Shown here: piece by piece, positions 42,578 to 51,706 of the stretch
Layout: each line of letters starts with the position of its first letter
Numbering within the stretch: position 1 is the stretch's first letter
Assembly (NCBI RefSeq): GCF_042610495.1
Contig: NZ_JBHGAP010000001.1
Location: forward strand, 806,001 to 870,000
Direction of reading: 5' to 3'
From: RU20A sp042610495
GTDB taxonomy: Bacteria; Pseudomonadota; Alphaproteobacteria; Rhizobiales; Rhizobiaceae
Length of the DNA: 64,000 bases
Position numbers and translations under genes: made by a program
The notes under the pieces: model-generated
Told to the model about the DNA's origin: nothing
The model's database searches: none
Seen by the model: only the letters and a program-made list of their open reading frames with translations

Positions 42578-43283
42578 GCTGTCGAGCACCGCTCGCCATC
42601 AGCCGGCCCATCTTTCACCGGTCCCACCCGGCTTTTGATCCCCGTCGCATGTCAAGCTGACGCGTCATCGCTTCGGCGTCGGACAATGCCCCCGATCGGC
42701 ACGCCATCCTGATCTGAACCTCGCTCTCCCATCCTCAAGGCCGTTGCCCGCCCAGGCGACAGCCACAGCCACGCATCGCCCGCAAGAACGACCAGGTCGC
42801 TCCCGGGATGCGCTCGCATGCTCTTTCCGCACCGTTGAAGACACGCCCCATGGCGACCGCACCAAACCTGCGACGTCCGTCGCGGCAACGGATCTGTGTC
42901 GAAACGGAACCCGGCACGCCCGCCGCACCCCTCATGCGTGCCGAGCTGAAACATTTTTTTTCGCCGACTTTCATCAGGCACCGGCAGGAAATCGGCTTTG
43001 CCTCGCACAGGATCAGCGCCACGCCGCACACCCGTCGAGACCGCACCACCTCCTCGGCTGCGAGCCTCCCTCCAGCACGAAGCAAATTCAATGGGATAGC
43101 AACCGGCGCGCGGGATTTGTGACAAAATTTATTCAAACGTCGCACGCGTTTTACTCAAAACAATGGAAAGATTTACTCAAGTTTTCTTCAAGTAAAATCC
43201 AAATATAGATTGAATTGAGCTACGCAATTTCGCGATGGATCAAAATATATCTGGCATTGTCAAACCATAACGGGGAGACAGAC
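42578..43283. other. 706-base region without a convincing gene; AT-rich, repeat-bearing upstream region of the cysteine peptidase
   Basis: The first 500 bases contain overlapping frames on both strands, none with a family pattern or ribosome-binding site. From about 43100 to 43270 the sequence becomes strikingly AT-rich. It holds TTTACTCAA twice (43150-43158 and 43172-43180, 22 bases apart) and an inverted AGTAAA at 43191-43196. This looks like a regulatory region for the downstream gene or a site of past insertion. Confidence 0.5.
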
Positions 43284-43886
43284 ATGCCAACACCTCTCGC
43301 GAAGTCAGCATTGCTCGGCCTGATCGCCTCGACGCTTCTGGCCCACGGCGCATCCGCAGTGCCGGCCAACATGCAGATCATCGGAACGACGAACCCGCCG
43401 ATCGGGCACTACGAGTTCTGCAAGGAAAACCCGGGCGAATGCCGCTCCAACGGTCAGGACCCGGGCCCGGAACTGCTGACGAAGGAAAGCTGGCGCCAGA
43501 TCCTCGCCGTCAACTACGACGTCAACGAGAAGATCAAGCCGATGACCGACATGGAAATCTACGGCGTCGAAGAGCGCTGGGCTTATCCGACGACTGTCGG
43601 CGACTGCGAGGATTATGCGCTGCTCAAGCGCCGCGAACTGATGCAGGCCGGCTTTTCGCCTGCAAACCTGCTGATCACGGTGGTCCTGCAGCCCAATGGT
43701 GACGGCCACGCCGTTCTGACGGTGCGCACCGACCGCGGCGACTTCGTGCTCGACAATATGCGCACCAAGGTCCTGCTGTGGTCCGACACGGAATACACCT
43801 ACCTCAAGCGCCAATCGTCGGAAAACTCCGGACGCTGGGTCAAGATCGAGGACGGCCGCGCGCCTGTCGTCGGTAGCGTGCGCTGA
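43284..43886 (+). CDS. Transglutaminase-like cysteine peptidase (BTLCP family)
   Basis: 200 residues. Signal peptide (LLGLIASTLLAHGASA) directs it to the periplasm. The catalytic triad of the bacterial transglutaminase-like cysteine proteinases is present: Cys108 (TTVGDCEDYALLKR), His142 (GDGHAVLTV) and Asp157 (FVLDNM). LapG, the best-known relative, cuts surface adhesins under cyclic di-GMP control through LapD; no LapD or adhesin gene is adjacent, so the substrate here is unknown. GGGGAG lies six bases before the ATG. A terminator follows about 120 bases after the stop. Confidence 0.9.
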   Translation: MPTPLAKSALLGLIASTLLAHGASAVPANMQIIGTTNPPIGHYEFCKENPGECRSNGQDPGPELLTKESWRQILAVNYDVNEKIKPMTDMEIYGVEERWAYPTTVGDCEDYALLKRRELMQAGFSPANLLITVVLQPNGDGHAVLTVRTDRGDFVLDNMRTKVLLWSDTEYTYLKRQSSENSGRWVKIEDGRAPVVGSVR

Positions 43887-44007
43887 TTGCTCTTGAGGCG
43901 CGGGCCGCGGCCCGCCGCCTTGCCAGACACGGGGAGGCGCGGTGTCACGGTCCGCGCAACCTCGGGAACGCCCGGGCCTCTGTCACCCTGTCCCGCCCGG
44001 GCACATG

Positions 44008-44041
44008 AGGCCGGTCCCGTTGTCCCCGGGGCCGGCCTTTT
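44008..44041 (+). terminator. Rho-independent terminator downstream of the cysteine peptidase gene
   Basis: AGGCCGGTCCCG (44008-44019) pairs with CGGGGCCGGCCT (44027-44038), one G-U pair, followed by TTTT. A GC-rich palindrome GGGCCGCGGCCC lies nearer the stop codon. Confidence 0.75.
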
Positions 44042-44164
44042 CCGTCCTGCGACACCCGTGGCCATCATGAGACCGAGTGAGATGCGTTTCGGAACGACGA
44101 TCCTTTCGGAAGACGCGCTCGGTGCACCCATCGGCATGCAGACGATCGAATGGCACGCCTGGAG

Positions 44165-44181
44165 TTAACGGTTCATTAACC
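44165..44181. promoter_or_regulatory. CtrA box TTAA-N7-TTAACC
   Basis: TTAA (44165-44168), seven bases, TTAACC (44176-44181): an exact match to the TTAA-N7-TTAA consensus of the cell-cycle regulator CtrA. It lies 72 bases before the start of the membrane-anchored protein gene. Confidence 0.6.
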
Positions 44182-44252
44182 ATGTCAGCCGAAAGCTTGC
44201 GGCAGGAGGGCCACCCGGCCCGACTCCCCACCTGACGCAAGGATGCCTGCGC

Positions 44253-44981
44253 ATGTCCAACCTTGCCGCTACCGGCGCCCATGAACCGCTGATCTCGCCG
44301 CGCTTTCTCTACCGGCTGACGGCCTGCGCTGTCGTCCTGGCGCTGGCGACCGCCGGCCTCAATCTGGCAAGCCGCCAGCTCGGAGACAGACTGGCGCTGG
44401 CCGGCCATACCACCTCCACCACCCTGCGCCACCAGTTGATCGGTCCTGACAGGATCGTCATGGCGGACAATTACATCCGCATGGAAGACCAGCGCCGCGA
44501 CGGCGTGACGGAACGCCTCGACCTCTACGCCACATGGCCGGACATGACAGGCTATACGGCCGAAAACCGCCGCGCCTTTGATGACGTCACCCATCCCGAA
44601 GGCCTGATTTTCCTGCAGTTGTCGCAGAGCACCATGTCGCGGGACATGTCGGGGCGCCTTGAGCCCATCTATCGCCAGCTGTTCGAGGGCACCCCCTCGC
44701 CGGCCGCCGCCGGCCTTACGCTGCATCACCTCAAGCCGGGAACCGGCTATGGCGACGATGTCTTCTACACGGGCAAGCTGGACAATGGCGACGATTACGT
44801 CGTTCGCTGCCTGGCGCCGGGCGCCGGCAGCGAGGTCACGGGCGCGGACTGCATGCGGGATATCCACATCGGAAACGACCTGCTGGTGCTTTATCGCTTT
44901 TCCGCCCGGCTTCTGCCGCAATGGCAGGCGATCGAACACAAGGTCTCGTCCTTTGTGCGCGCACGGCTGAACCGCTCCTGA
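44253..44981 (+). CDS. Membrane-anchored protein of unknown function
   Basis: 242 residues. One N-terminal membrane helix (LTACAVVLALATAGLNLASR) and a periplasmic domain of about 190 residues with a short cysteine pair (VRCLAPG and ADCMRDIHIG). No enzymatic motif is seen. The upstream CtrA box suggests cell-cycle-timed expression, and the next gene is a D-Ala-D-Ala carboxypeptidase, so an envelope role is a reasonable guess. Homologous proteins seem restricted to rhizobia in my memory. Confidence 0.75.
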   Translation: MSNLAATGAHEPLISPRFLYRLTACAVVLALATAGLNLASRQLGDRLALAGHTTSTTLRHQLIGPDRIVMADNYIRMEDQRRDGVTERLDLYATWPDMTGYTAENRRAFDDVTHPEGLIFLQLSQSTMSRDMSGRLEPIYRQLFEGTPSPAAAGLTLHHLKPGTGYGDDVFYTGKLDNGDDYVVRCLAPGAGSEVTGADCMRDIHIGNDLLVLYRFSARLLPQWQAIEHKVSSFVRARLNRS

Positions 44982-45245
44982 GAACGGCAGCCGGGAATGA
45001 GACCGAAGACCAGAAAAGACGAACAATTCGCGCAATGCCGGAAACCACCCATTCACCTTAAACTGATTGGTAACCGTGACGAGGCTAAATTCCGGGGAAC
45101 GGTTGCTTGGAGGCGGCTCCCGGACAGTCCCACACCATCATCCCCGACGTCAGCTTTGACCAGGGGAGCACGTGATGGATGGAATGAAGGCGTTAGTGCG
45201 TGTCATGCGCGTCAGAATATGACGTGCGGCGCCCTAAAGATCGAA

Positions 45246-46811
45246 ATGAAGAGTAAGCGAGTGTCCCAGAACAATATTCTCGGTTCCGCCGGGCGTCGGA
45301 TCGCCGCCCTGACGAAATCTGCAGGCCGCATTGTACTTGCGGGCGTAGCGGCAACCTTCATGATGACCGCCGCCGCATCGGCCAATCCCAAATATTCCGG
45401 GATTGTCGTCGATGCCCGCACCGGCAAGGTTCTCTACGGCGAGGACGCTGACGATCTGCGCTATCCCGCGTCGCTGACCAAGATGATGACGCTCTACCTG
45501 ACGTTCGAGGCCTTGGAAAACGGCCGCGTCAACAAGAACACACCGGTTCCCTTCTCCCAGCATGCCGCCCAGGAGCCGCCATCCAAGCTCGGCGTCGGCT
45601 CCGGTCGCGCCATCACGGTCGAACAGGCGATCCTCGCGCTGGTCACCCGCTCGGCAAATGATGCGGCAACCGCGCTCGGCGAACTGCTCGGCGGCTCCGA
45701 AGACCGCTTTGCCAGGATGATGACGCAGAAGGCCCGCGCGCTCGGCATGACGCGCACCGTCTACCGCAATGCGAACGGCCTGCCCAACCCGGCCCAGATG
45801 ACGACGGCCCGCGATCAGGCCCGTCTCGGCATGGCGCTGCGCCAGCATTTCCCACAGTATTACGCCTATTTCTCCACCCGCAGCTTCAAGTTCGGCAAGC
45901 AGGTGATCGGCAACCACAACCGTCTGCTCGGCAATGTCCGCGGCGTTGACGGCATCAAGACCGGCTACACCCGCGCCTCCGGCTTCAACCTCGTGACATC
46001 CGCCCAGCTCGATGGCCGCAGCATCGTCGCCGTCGTCATGGGTGGCACCAGCGGCGGTGCCCGCGATGCGCAGATGCGCCGCCTCGTTGCCGCCTATATG
46101 CCCAAGGCCTCGCGCCGCGGCGGTGGCGCGGAGATCGAACAGCCGGCCATGGCCGCCGTCGAAGTCCAGCAGCAGGCTCCGGCCCGCGTCGCAGCCCGCT
46201 CCGTACCCGAAACCGTCGAGACGGCTGCAGCTGTACAGGCTGCCAACCCGGCGCTTGCCGGCATGGATCTGCCCCACAACGGCCCGGTTCCGAGCGTGCG
46301 CTATAATGGTGAGGCAGCAGACGAGGCTCCGGCCGCGACCCGCGAAGTGGCCTATGCCGCCGCACCGCGCGTCACCTCCCGCAACCCCGTCGTGATTGCC
46401 GCCAACACGCTGGACGCCCAGAACGCAGCGCTTTCGGCTGGCGAAGCCAATCCGGCCGGTGTCGATGCGCAGGTGACGAACTCCGTTCCCGCCGCCGCCC
46501 CCGTCACGGCGAAGGCCAAGGTCAAGGCAACCGCCCCCGAAGCCAACGACGCCAAGGACACGCCGAGCGGTTGGGTCATCCAGATCGGCGCCACCGCCGA
46601 CAAGTCCCAGGCCGACGCGCTCCTGTCGAAGGCCAAGGACAAGGGTGGCAAGGCGCTCCGCGTCGCCCAGCCCTTCACCGTTGCCTTCGGCGATGGCGGT
46701 GCCACGGTCTACCGCGCCCGCTTCGGCGGCTTCGGCTCCCAGGACAAGGCGCTGTCGGCCTGCAAGTCGCTGAAGCGTGCCGGCTTCGCGTGCTGGGCCG
46801 CCCAGCAGTAA
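45246..46811 (+). CDS. D-alanyl-D-alanine carboxypeptidase with C-terminal SPOR domain
   Basis: 521 residues. Signal sequence (GRIVLAGVAATFMMTAAASA), then a class A low-molecular-mass PBP domain with Ser76-x-x-Lys79 (SLTK), Ser136-x-Asn138 (SAN) and KTG (238-240). A long Ala/Pro-rich linker follows. The last 75 residues (GWVIQIGATADKSQADALL to RARFGGFGSQDKALSACKSL) form a SPOR domain, which binds denuded glycan strands at the division septum. It trims the terminal D-Ala of peptidoglycan stem peptides. ATG at 45246 fits the signal peptide; the upstream ATG at 45219 is possible. Confidence 0.93.
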   Translation: MKSKRVSQNNILGSAGRRIAALTKSAGRIVLAGVAATFMMTAAASANPKYSGIVVDARTGKVLYGEDADDLRYPASLTKMMTLYLTFEALENGRVNKNTPVPFSQHAAQEPPSKLGVGSGRAITVEQAILALVTRSANDAATALGELLGGSEDRFARMMTQKARALGMTRTVYRNANGLPNPAQMTTARDQARLGMALRQHFPQYYAYFSTRSFKFGKQVIGNHNRLLGNVRGVDGIKTGYTRASGFNLVTSAQLDGRSIVAVVMGGTSGGARDAQMRRLVAAYMPKASRRGGGAEIEQPAMAAVEVQQQAPARVAARSVPETVETAAAVQAANPALAGMDLPHNGPVPSVRYNGEAADEAPAATREVAYAAAPRVTSRNPVVIAANTLDAQNAALSAGEANPAGVDAQVTNSVPAAAPVTAKAKVKATAPEANDAKDTPSGWVIQIGATADKSQADALLSKAKDKGGKALRVAQPFTVAFGDGGATVYRARFGGFGSQDKALSACKSLKRAGFACWAAQQ

Positions 46812-46987
46812 GCTTTCCGCCGGCCTTCGGGCCGGCCAGGCGGCGGCCTTCTGTGGAAGGTGCCGCACGACAATAGACCGAGCGTGTCAGCTTCTGTGGT
46901 TTCACCGGACACGCTCGAGACATTCCGCGGGACTGTGTGTTGTTGCGGCCCGTGTTCCTCGATCAGGTATTGCGTACGAGGTTTGTT

Positions 46988-47260
46988 ATGGCTGTGAATG
47001 AGAACATGCCGGGGCAAGGCAACCGCCCCCCGGTGCGACGGGGATCGCGCCTGCGCGGCAATCTCCACCCCCTGCATGAAGCAGCGATCCGCATCGCCGA
47101 TATCGGCCTTGCCCGTCCCTCTTCGAAGACGAAGGATCTGGTCGGCCTGCTTCTCGTCCACGGCGCGCGTGCCTGGCGTTCGACCCATGACCCGGTGGCG
47201 ATCCACCTCTACGTCACAAGCATGTCGCATCGCCCGGCGCTCCGGATGCGCCTGCGCTGA
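46988..47260 (+). CDS. Small hypothetical protein
   Basis: 90 residues, basic (about 15 Arg). GAGG lies six bases before the ATG, and third codon positions are GC-rich as in neighbouring genes, so it is likely real. There are no membrane segments, signal peptide or recognisable motif. It sits between the carboxypeptidase gene and the convergent DUF1489 gene (19-base gap). Function unknown. Confidence 0.5.
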   Translation: MAVNENMPGQGNRPPVRRGSRLRGNLHPLHEAAIRIADIGLARPSSKTKDLVGLLLVHGARAWRSTHDPVAIHLYVTSMSHRPALRMRLR

Positions 47261-47279
47261 AGACAATAAGCGGGAGATA

Positions 47280-47717
47280 TCAGAGAAGGCCGAGTTCGGC
47301 CAGTTCGCGGCGCAGGTCCGCGGGCATCTCTGCCGCGCCGGTGCCAAGTGCCGCGAGATCGCGCGGCGCATCCTTGGCCTCCAGATAGCGCCACCCCTGA
47401 AAAGCACGCCGCGGCTGGAATTCGGTCTCGATCACCTCGGGACCCAGCACCAGATGACACCGCCCGATGCCCTCGCCATCCGTGAAGGTCTCGATACCGA
47501 GAAGCTTCTGGCGGGCCTGCACCTGCCCCTTGATCACCCAGTAGAGCGAGCCGTCCGGCAGAAGCTCCTCGATGCGCTTCGGCACCATGCGGGTGGTATG
47601 CCGGCTGTGGGGCTCAAGCCCCGCGGCAAGCGCGGTCAGCGCGCGGTCGGCAACCCACTCGCGCAGATCGTCGACACTGTCCGCGCCGACGCAGAGTTTG
47701 ATCAGATTGAGGCTCAT
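47280..47717 (-). CDS. DUF1489 family protein
   Basis: 145 residues. The start SLNLIKLCVGADSVDDLREW and HTTRMVPKRIEELLPDGSLYWVIKGQVQARQ, then HLVLGPEVIETEFQPRRAFQGWRYL are the DUF1489 pattern, conserved in alphaproteobacteria with no known function. The ATG at 47717 is the family start. It follows sdaA by 66 bases on the same strand and may share its transcript. Confidence 0.85.
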   Translation of the reverse strand: MSLNLIKLCVGADSVDDLREWVADRALTALAAGLEPHSRHTTRMVPKRIEELLPDGSLYWVIKGQVQARQKLLGIETFTDGEGIGRCHLVLGPEVIETEFQPRRAFQGWRYLEAKDAPRDLAALGTGAAEMPADLRRELAELGLL

Positions 47718-47783
47718 GGCGCCATGAATAGCGCGGCAGCCCGGCCGGTCAAGGCGCAACCTGCCGCAGGCCGGCCGCGCGGC

Positions 47784-49187
47784 TCAGCACTCCACCACAT
47801 TCACGGCAAGACCGCCGGTGGAGGTTTCCTTGTATTTCTCGCTCATGTCCATGCCGGTCTGGCGCATGGTCTCGATGCAGGCATCGAGCGGCACGAAATG
47901 CTGGCCGTCGCCCTTCACCGCGAGTGAAGCCGCCGTGACCGCCTTGACGGCGCCCAGCGCATTACGCTCGATGCAGGGCACCTGCACGAGGCCGGCGACG
48001 GGATCGCAGGTCATGCCGAGATGGTGTTCGAGTGCGATTTCGGCGGCGTTCTCGATCTGCTCCGGCGTTCCGCCCATCACGGCAGCAAGGCCGGCTGCCG
48101 CCATCGCGGCTGCGGACCCCACCTCCCCCTGGCAGCCCACTTCGGCGCCGGAAATCGAGGCATTGGTCTTGATGATGCCGCCGACGGCCGCTGCCGTCAG
48201 CAGGTAGTCGCGAATGCCCTCGGCATCCGCATCCTCATGGAAATGCAGGTAGTAGCGCAGCGTTGCCGGCACCACGCCGGCCGCCCCGTTGGTCGGTGCC
48301 GTCACCACGCGGCCGCCGGCGGCATTCTCCTCGTTGACGGCCATGGCGTACACGCTCAGCCAATCGTTCGCGAGAAGCGGGTTCGCCTTGTTGGAACGCC
48401 ACTCCGCCTCCAGCTTGTCATGGATCATCCGAGCGCGCCGGCGCACCTTGAGGCCACCGGGCATGATGCCCTCCTGCGTCAGGCCACGGTCGATGCAGGC
48501 GCGCATGACGTCCCAGATATGGTCGAGGCCGGCATCGAGTTCCTCGCGGCTTCTGACCACCTCTTCATTGGCGCGCTTCATCTGCGCGATGGTGAGTCCC
48601 GAGCGTGCCGCCATCTCCAGCATCTCCTTTGCCGTGGCAAAGGGAAACGGCACCTTTGGTCCGGACTGCGGCTTGCCCTTTGTGGCGCGCATGGCCTCCA
48701 GCTCCGTATCCGTCACCACGAAGCCGCCGCCGATGGAATAATAGATCCGCCGCAGAAGCAGCCGCCCGTCGCGATCGACCGCTTCGAGCGCCATGCCATT
48801 GGCATGGCCCGGCAACGGCACCTTCTTGTCGAACACCAGGTCGGTCTTCGGCTGGAACTGGTAGGCCGGATGGCCGGGCGGCGTCACCTGCCCCGTCCGC
48901 TCCACGGTCTCGATCAGCCCGTCCATGCGGTCCGGGTCGATCCGGTCGGGCCGCTCGCCCATCAGGCCGAGAATGACGGCCCGGCCCGTACCGTGGCCAA
49001 TGCCGGTATGCGCCAGCGAACCATGCAGCGAACAGCGGATGGCAGCGACCACGGCATTGGTCGGACGCGGCCACTCGTTGGAGGCGATGAGCTCGAGAAA
49101 GCGGTTGCCCGCCGTCATCGGACCCATCGTATGGGAACTGGACGGGCCGACACCGACCTTGAAGACGTCGAAGACAGACAGAAACAT
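47784..49187 (-). CDS. sdaA: L-serine ammonia-lyase (iron-sulfur type)
   Basis: 467 residues, single-chain form with beta domain first (MFLSVFDVFKVGVGPSSSHTMGPMTAG) and alpha domain second. It deaminates serine to pyruvate with an oxygen-sensitive [4Fe-4S] cluster; cluster cysteines are in GCQGEVGSAAAMAAAGLA, GMTCDPVAGLVQVPCIERNA. The ATG at 49187 is the family start and has AAGGG upstream. Transcribed towards DUF1489. Confidence 0.95.
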   Translation of the reverse strand: MFLSVFDVFKVGVGPSSSHTMGPMTAGNRFLELIASNEWPRPTNAVVAAIRCSLHGSLAHTGIGHGTGRAVILGLMGERPDRIDPDRMDGLIETVERTGQVTPPGHPAYQFQPKTDLVFDKKVPLPGHANGMALEAVDRDGRLLLRRIYYSIGGGFVVTDTELEAMRATKGKPQSGPKVPFPFATAKEMLEMAARSGLTIAQMKRANEEVVRSREELDAGLDHIWDVMRACIDRGLTQEGIMPGGLKVRRRARMIHDKLEAEWRSNKANPLLANDWLSVYAMAVNEENAAGGRVVTAPTNGAAGVVPATLRYYLHFHEDADAEGIRDYLLTAAAVGGIIKTNASISGAEVGCQGEVGSAAAMAAAGLAAVMGGTPEQIENAAEIALEHHLGMTCDPVAGLVQVPCIERNALGAVKAVTAASLAVKGDGQHFVPLDACIETMRQTGMDMSEKYKETSTGGLAVNVVEC

Positions 49188-49432
49188 CGCGATTGCCCTT
49201 CCCGACCGGCCATGGCGCCGGCTCCCGCACATCCGCACCGGCCAGACGCCAGTCCTGCGAAGCAGTGCGACCATTCAAAACGTTGTGCGAAGCCTAACGT
49301 CAAGTCGCCGGCGCGCCGGGCGGGCGACCGACATCGGCTTCAACGCCTGCGACATTGCCGGCACACCCGAAATGACGACGGCCCGGCGCGACGCACCGGG
49401 CCGGAGGCCATCACCTGGGATATGGGAAGGTG

Positions 49433-49534
49433 TCAGAGCACCTTGAAGAGGTAAAGAGCCGCCATCACGAGGGCGAAGCCGGCAACCACACGCAGGGTGA
49501 TCGTCCAGCAGGATTTTTCGACAGTCGATTCCAC
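49433..49534 (-). CDS. 33-residue single-span membrane peptide
   Basis: A 33-codon frame from a GTG at 49534, with GGAG five bases upstream. The product has a short polar N-terminus with one Cys and Trp (VEKSCWTITL), then one hydrophobic helix (VVAGFALVMAALYLFKVL) up to the C-terminus. A GC-rich inverted repeat (49379-49386 with 49396-49403) lies 30 bases past the stop. Too short for routine gene finding. Function unknown; such peptides often regulate membrane complexes. Confidence 0.55.
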   Translation of the reverse strand: MESTVEKSCWTITLRVVAGFALVMAALYLFKVL

Positions 49535-49821
49535 GAAAGCTCCGAAACGGTCATGCGCCGAAAGGGGGAGCGGCGCCAACAAGGCCGCTGTTTACCTGAG
49601 CCAAGCCTGACACACAATAACCAAGCCGGCGAAATTGTGGAGAGCTGCCATGCAGGCCAAGCAGGAATGCCAATGAAATCAACAAAGGCCCGCACCAGGC
49701 TGCCGCGTGCGGCAGGCGATTGCGCCATGATCTCGCCCCAAAGATGAAGGCCACCGCACAGCCTGCGTCCAAGCAGGAGGGCCCACCTTGAAATTTCGGC
49801 TGGCCGTGCGACAAGAACGCC

Positions 49822-50505
49822 ATGACCCAATATGACCTCCTGGCGCTCGCGCTGTTTGCCTTTCTCTGGCTCGGCTTCAACTGGCTGACGGATACGTCGC
49901 GCACCTTTGCGCGCGTCAGCCTGACCCGCCTGATGATCGAGGAACGACGCCGCTGGCTGCGCAACACGCTGCGGCGCGAATTGCGCATGATCGATACGCA
50001 GATTCTGGCCGGCCTGCAGCAGGGCACCGCCTTCTTCGCCTCGTCCACCATCTTCGCGCTCGGCGGCTGCTTCGCGCTTCTCGGCGCCACGGAGAAGGTG
50101 CAGACCATCTTCGCCGACCTGCCCTTCATCTTCCACTCCAGCCGCGAGGGTTTCGAGATCAAGGTGGGCGGGCTCGCCTGCCTGTTCGGCTATGCCTTCT
50201 TCAAGTTCGGCTGGTCCTACCGCCTCTTCAACTATTGCTCGATCCTGATCGGCGCCATCCCCATGATGTCCGATGTGGCCGGCCGCGAAAAAGAGGCCGA
50301 ACATGCCGTCGAAAAGGCCGCTACGATGAACATCATCGCGGCCATGAACTTCAATGCGGGGCTGAGAACCGTCTTCCTCTCGATCGGCTATCTCGGCTGG
50401 TTCGTGAACGCCTTCGTCTTCATGGCGACGACGACTCTCATCATCCTCGTCCTCCTGCGCCGCCAGTTCTTCTCCGAAGCGCGCAACGCCCTTCTTTCGC
50501 CCTGA
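49822..50505 (+). CDS. DUF599 membrane protein
   Basis: 227 residues with about four membrane helices. The pattern MTQYDLLALALFAFLWLGFNW, RLMIEERRRWLRNTLRRELRM and QQGTAFFASSTIFALGGCFALL is the DUF599 family of bacterial inner-membrane proteins of unknown role. Stands alone on the plus strand, 138 bases before the DUF1624 gene. Confidence 0.85.
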   Translation: MTQYDLLALALFAFLWLGFNWLTDTSRTFARVSLTRLMIEERRRWLRNTLRRELRMIDTQILAGLQQGTAFFASSTIFALGGCFALLGATEKVQTIFADLPFIFHSSREGFEIKVGGLACLFGYAFFKFGWSYRLFNYCSILIGAIPMMSDVAGREKEAEHAVEKAATMNIIAAMNFNAGLRTVFLSIGYLGWFVNAFVFMATTTLIILVLLRRQFFSEARNALLSP

Positions 50506-50642
50506 CCATCCGGCAAAGGGCAGTCTCTTCCATCCATCGCATCCGCAGCCGCCCGACGGACGGGTAGAGGCCGTGGGACTGCAACCGTGCCATCCCGCCT
50601 CACGCAAGGTCGATGGACCATAGCTTTTTCCAGGAGCACACC

Positions 50643-51671
50643 ATGACGACGTCCGTTGCCGCTGAGCGGCAGGCCAACGACCTGTATGCCACGCCCGTCC
50701 CCCCGGCCCGCCGGCGGATCGAGGCGATCGACATGCTGCGCGGTCTCGCCCTCGTCGCGATGGCGATCTACCATTTCGGCTGGGACCTCGAGTTTTTCGG
50801 CTATCTGCAGCAGGGCACGACCACCGTCGGCGGCTGGAAGATGCTGGCGCGCGGCACGGCCGGCAGCTTCCTCTTCCTCGCCGGCGTCGGCCTCGTTCTG
50901 GCCCACGGCACCGGGGCCATCCGCTGGCGGCCCTTCCTCCTGCGGCTCGGCAAGATCTACGCCGCCGCCGCCGTGATCACCGTGGCGACCTGGTTCGCCT
51001 TTCCGGACAGCTTCATCTTCTTCGGCATCCTGCACGCCATCGGCACCTTCAGCCTGATCGGGCTTGCCTTCCTGCGCGTGCCGGGCGTGATCTCCATCCT
51101 GCTGGGCGCCGCCGCCATCGCCGCACCGCTTTATCTGCGCGCTCCCCTTTTCGATACGCCGGCCCTCTGGTGGGTCGGCCTTTCCACGCGCCCGCCGCTC
51201 TCCAATGATTACGTGCCGCTCTTCCCCTGGATCGGCCCCTTCCTCGCCGGCATGGGCGTCACCCGCTTGCTGCGCACGCGCATGGGCGCGCTCGGTCGCC
51301 TTGCCGAATCGGCGGCCACAACGCCGCCGCTGACTGTCGCGGCCTCGGCCGGTCGCCACAGCCTTGCCGTCTACCTCATCCACCAGCCCGTCCTGATCGG
51401 CCTCGTCTATCTCGCCTCGCTCGTCCATCCCGCTCCGCCGCCGGATCTGAAGGCCAATTACGTCGAGAGCTGCGTGCGTGCCTGCAGCGCAGAGCCGGCC
51501 GTCGTCTCCTGCACCGCCTTTTGCCAGTGCACGCTGGACAGGCTGGAAGCCCTCAATCTCTTCGAACCCATGAACAAGGGCGAAATCGACCTGACATCCG
51601 ATGCGCGCATCACCGAGATGCGCGAGCAATGCACCCTGTCTTCTCCCCCGGTCCCATCCCCCACGCCCTGA
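50643..51671 (+). CDS. DUF1624 family membrane protein (heparan-alpha-glucosaminide acetyltransferase-like)
   Basis: 342 residues, about eight membrane helices. RRIEAIDMLRGLALVAMAIYHFGWDLEFFG is the start of the YeiB/DUF1624/HGSNAT fold, and SLAVYLIHQPVLIGLVYLA its end. The conserved histidine in IYHFGWD is the one proposed to carry acetyl groups across the membrane. Unusual is the C-terminal cytosolic or periplasmic tail of about 75 residues with five cysteines (SCVRACSAEPAVVSCTAFCQC), which may bind metal or form disulfides. AGGAG lies six bases before the ATG. Confidence 0.85.
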   Translation: MTTSVAAERQANDLYATPVPPARRRIEAIDMLRGLALVAMAIYHFGWDLEFFGYLQQGTTTVGGWKMLARGTAGSFLFLAGVGLVLAHGTGAIRWRPFLLRLGKIYAAAAVITVATWFAFPDSFIFFGILHAIGTFSLIGLAFLRVPGVISILLGAAAIAAPLYLRAPLFDTPALWWVGLSTRPPLSNDYVPLFPWIGPFLAGMGVTRLLRTRMGALGRLAESAATTPPLTVAASAGRHSLAVYLIHQPVLIGLVYLASLVHPAPPPDLKANYVESCVRACSAEPAVVSCTAFCQCTLDRLEALNLFEPMNKGEIDLTSDARITEMREQCTLSSPPVPSPTP

Positions 51672-51706
51672 CCCGAAGGGCGCACAAGCAGCGAAGGAGT
51701 GCCACA

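Noticed and set aside
42652..43125. Minus-strand frame of 157 codons in the gap before the cysteine peptidase
   Set aside because: No ribosome-binding site, many cysteines and arginines in random order and no family resemblance. It also overlaps an equally long plus-strand frame.
46820..46838. CCGGCC-TTCG-GGCCGG hairpin after the carboxypeptidase gene as a terminator
   Set aside because: The stem is good but no T-run follows on the plus strand, so a Rho-independent terminator is not supported.
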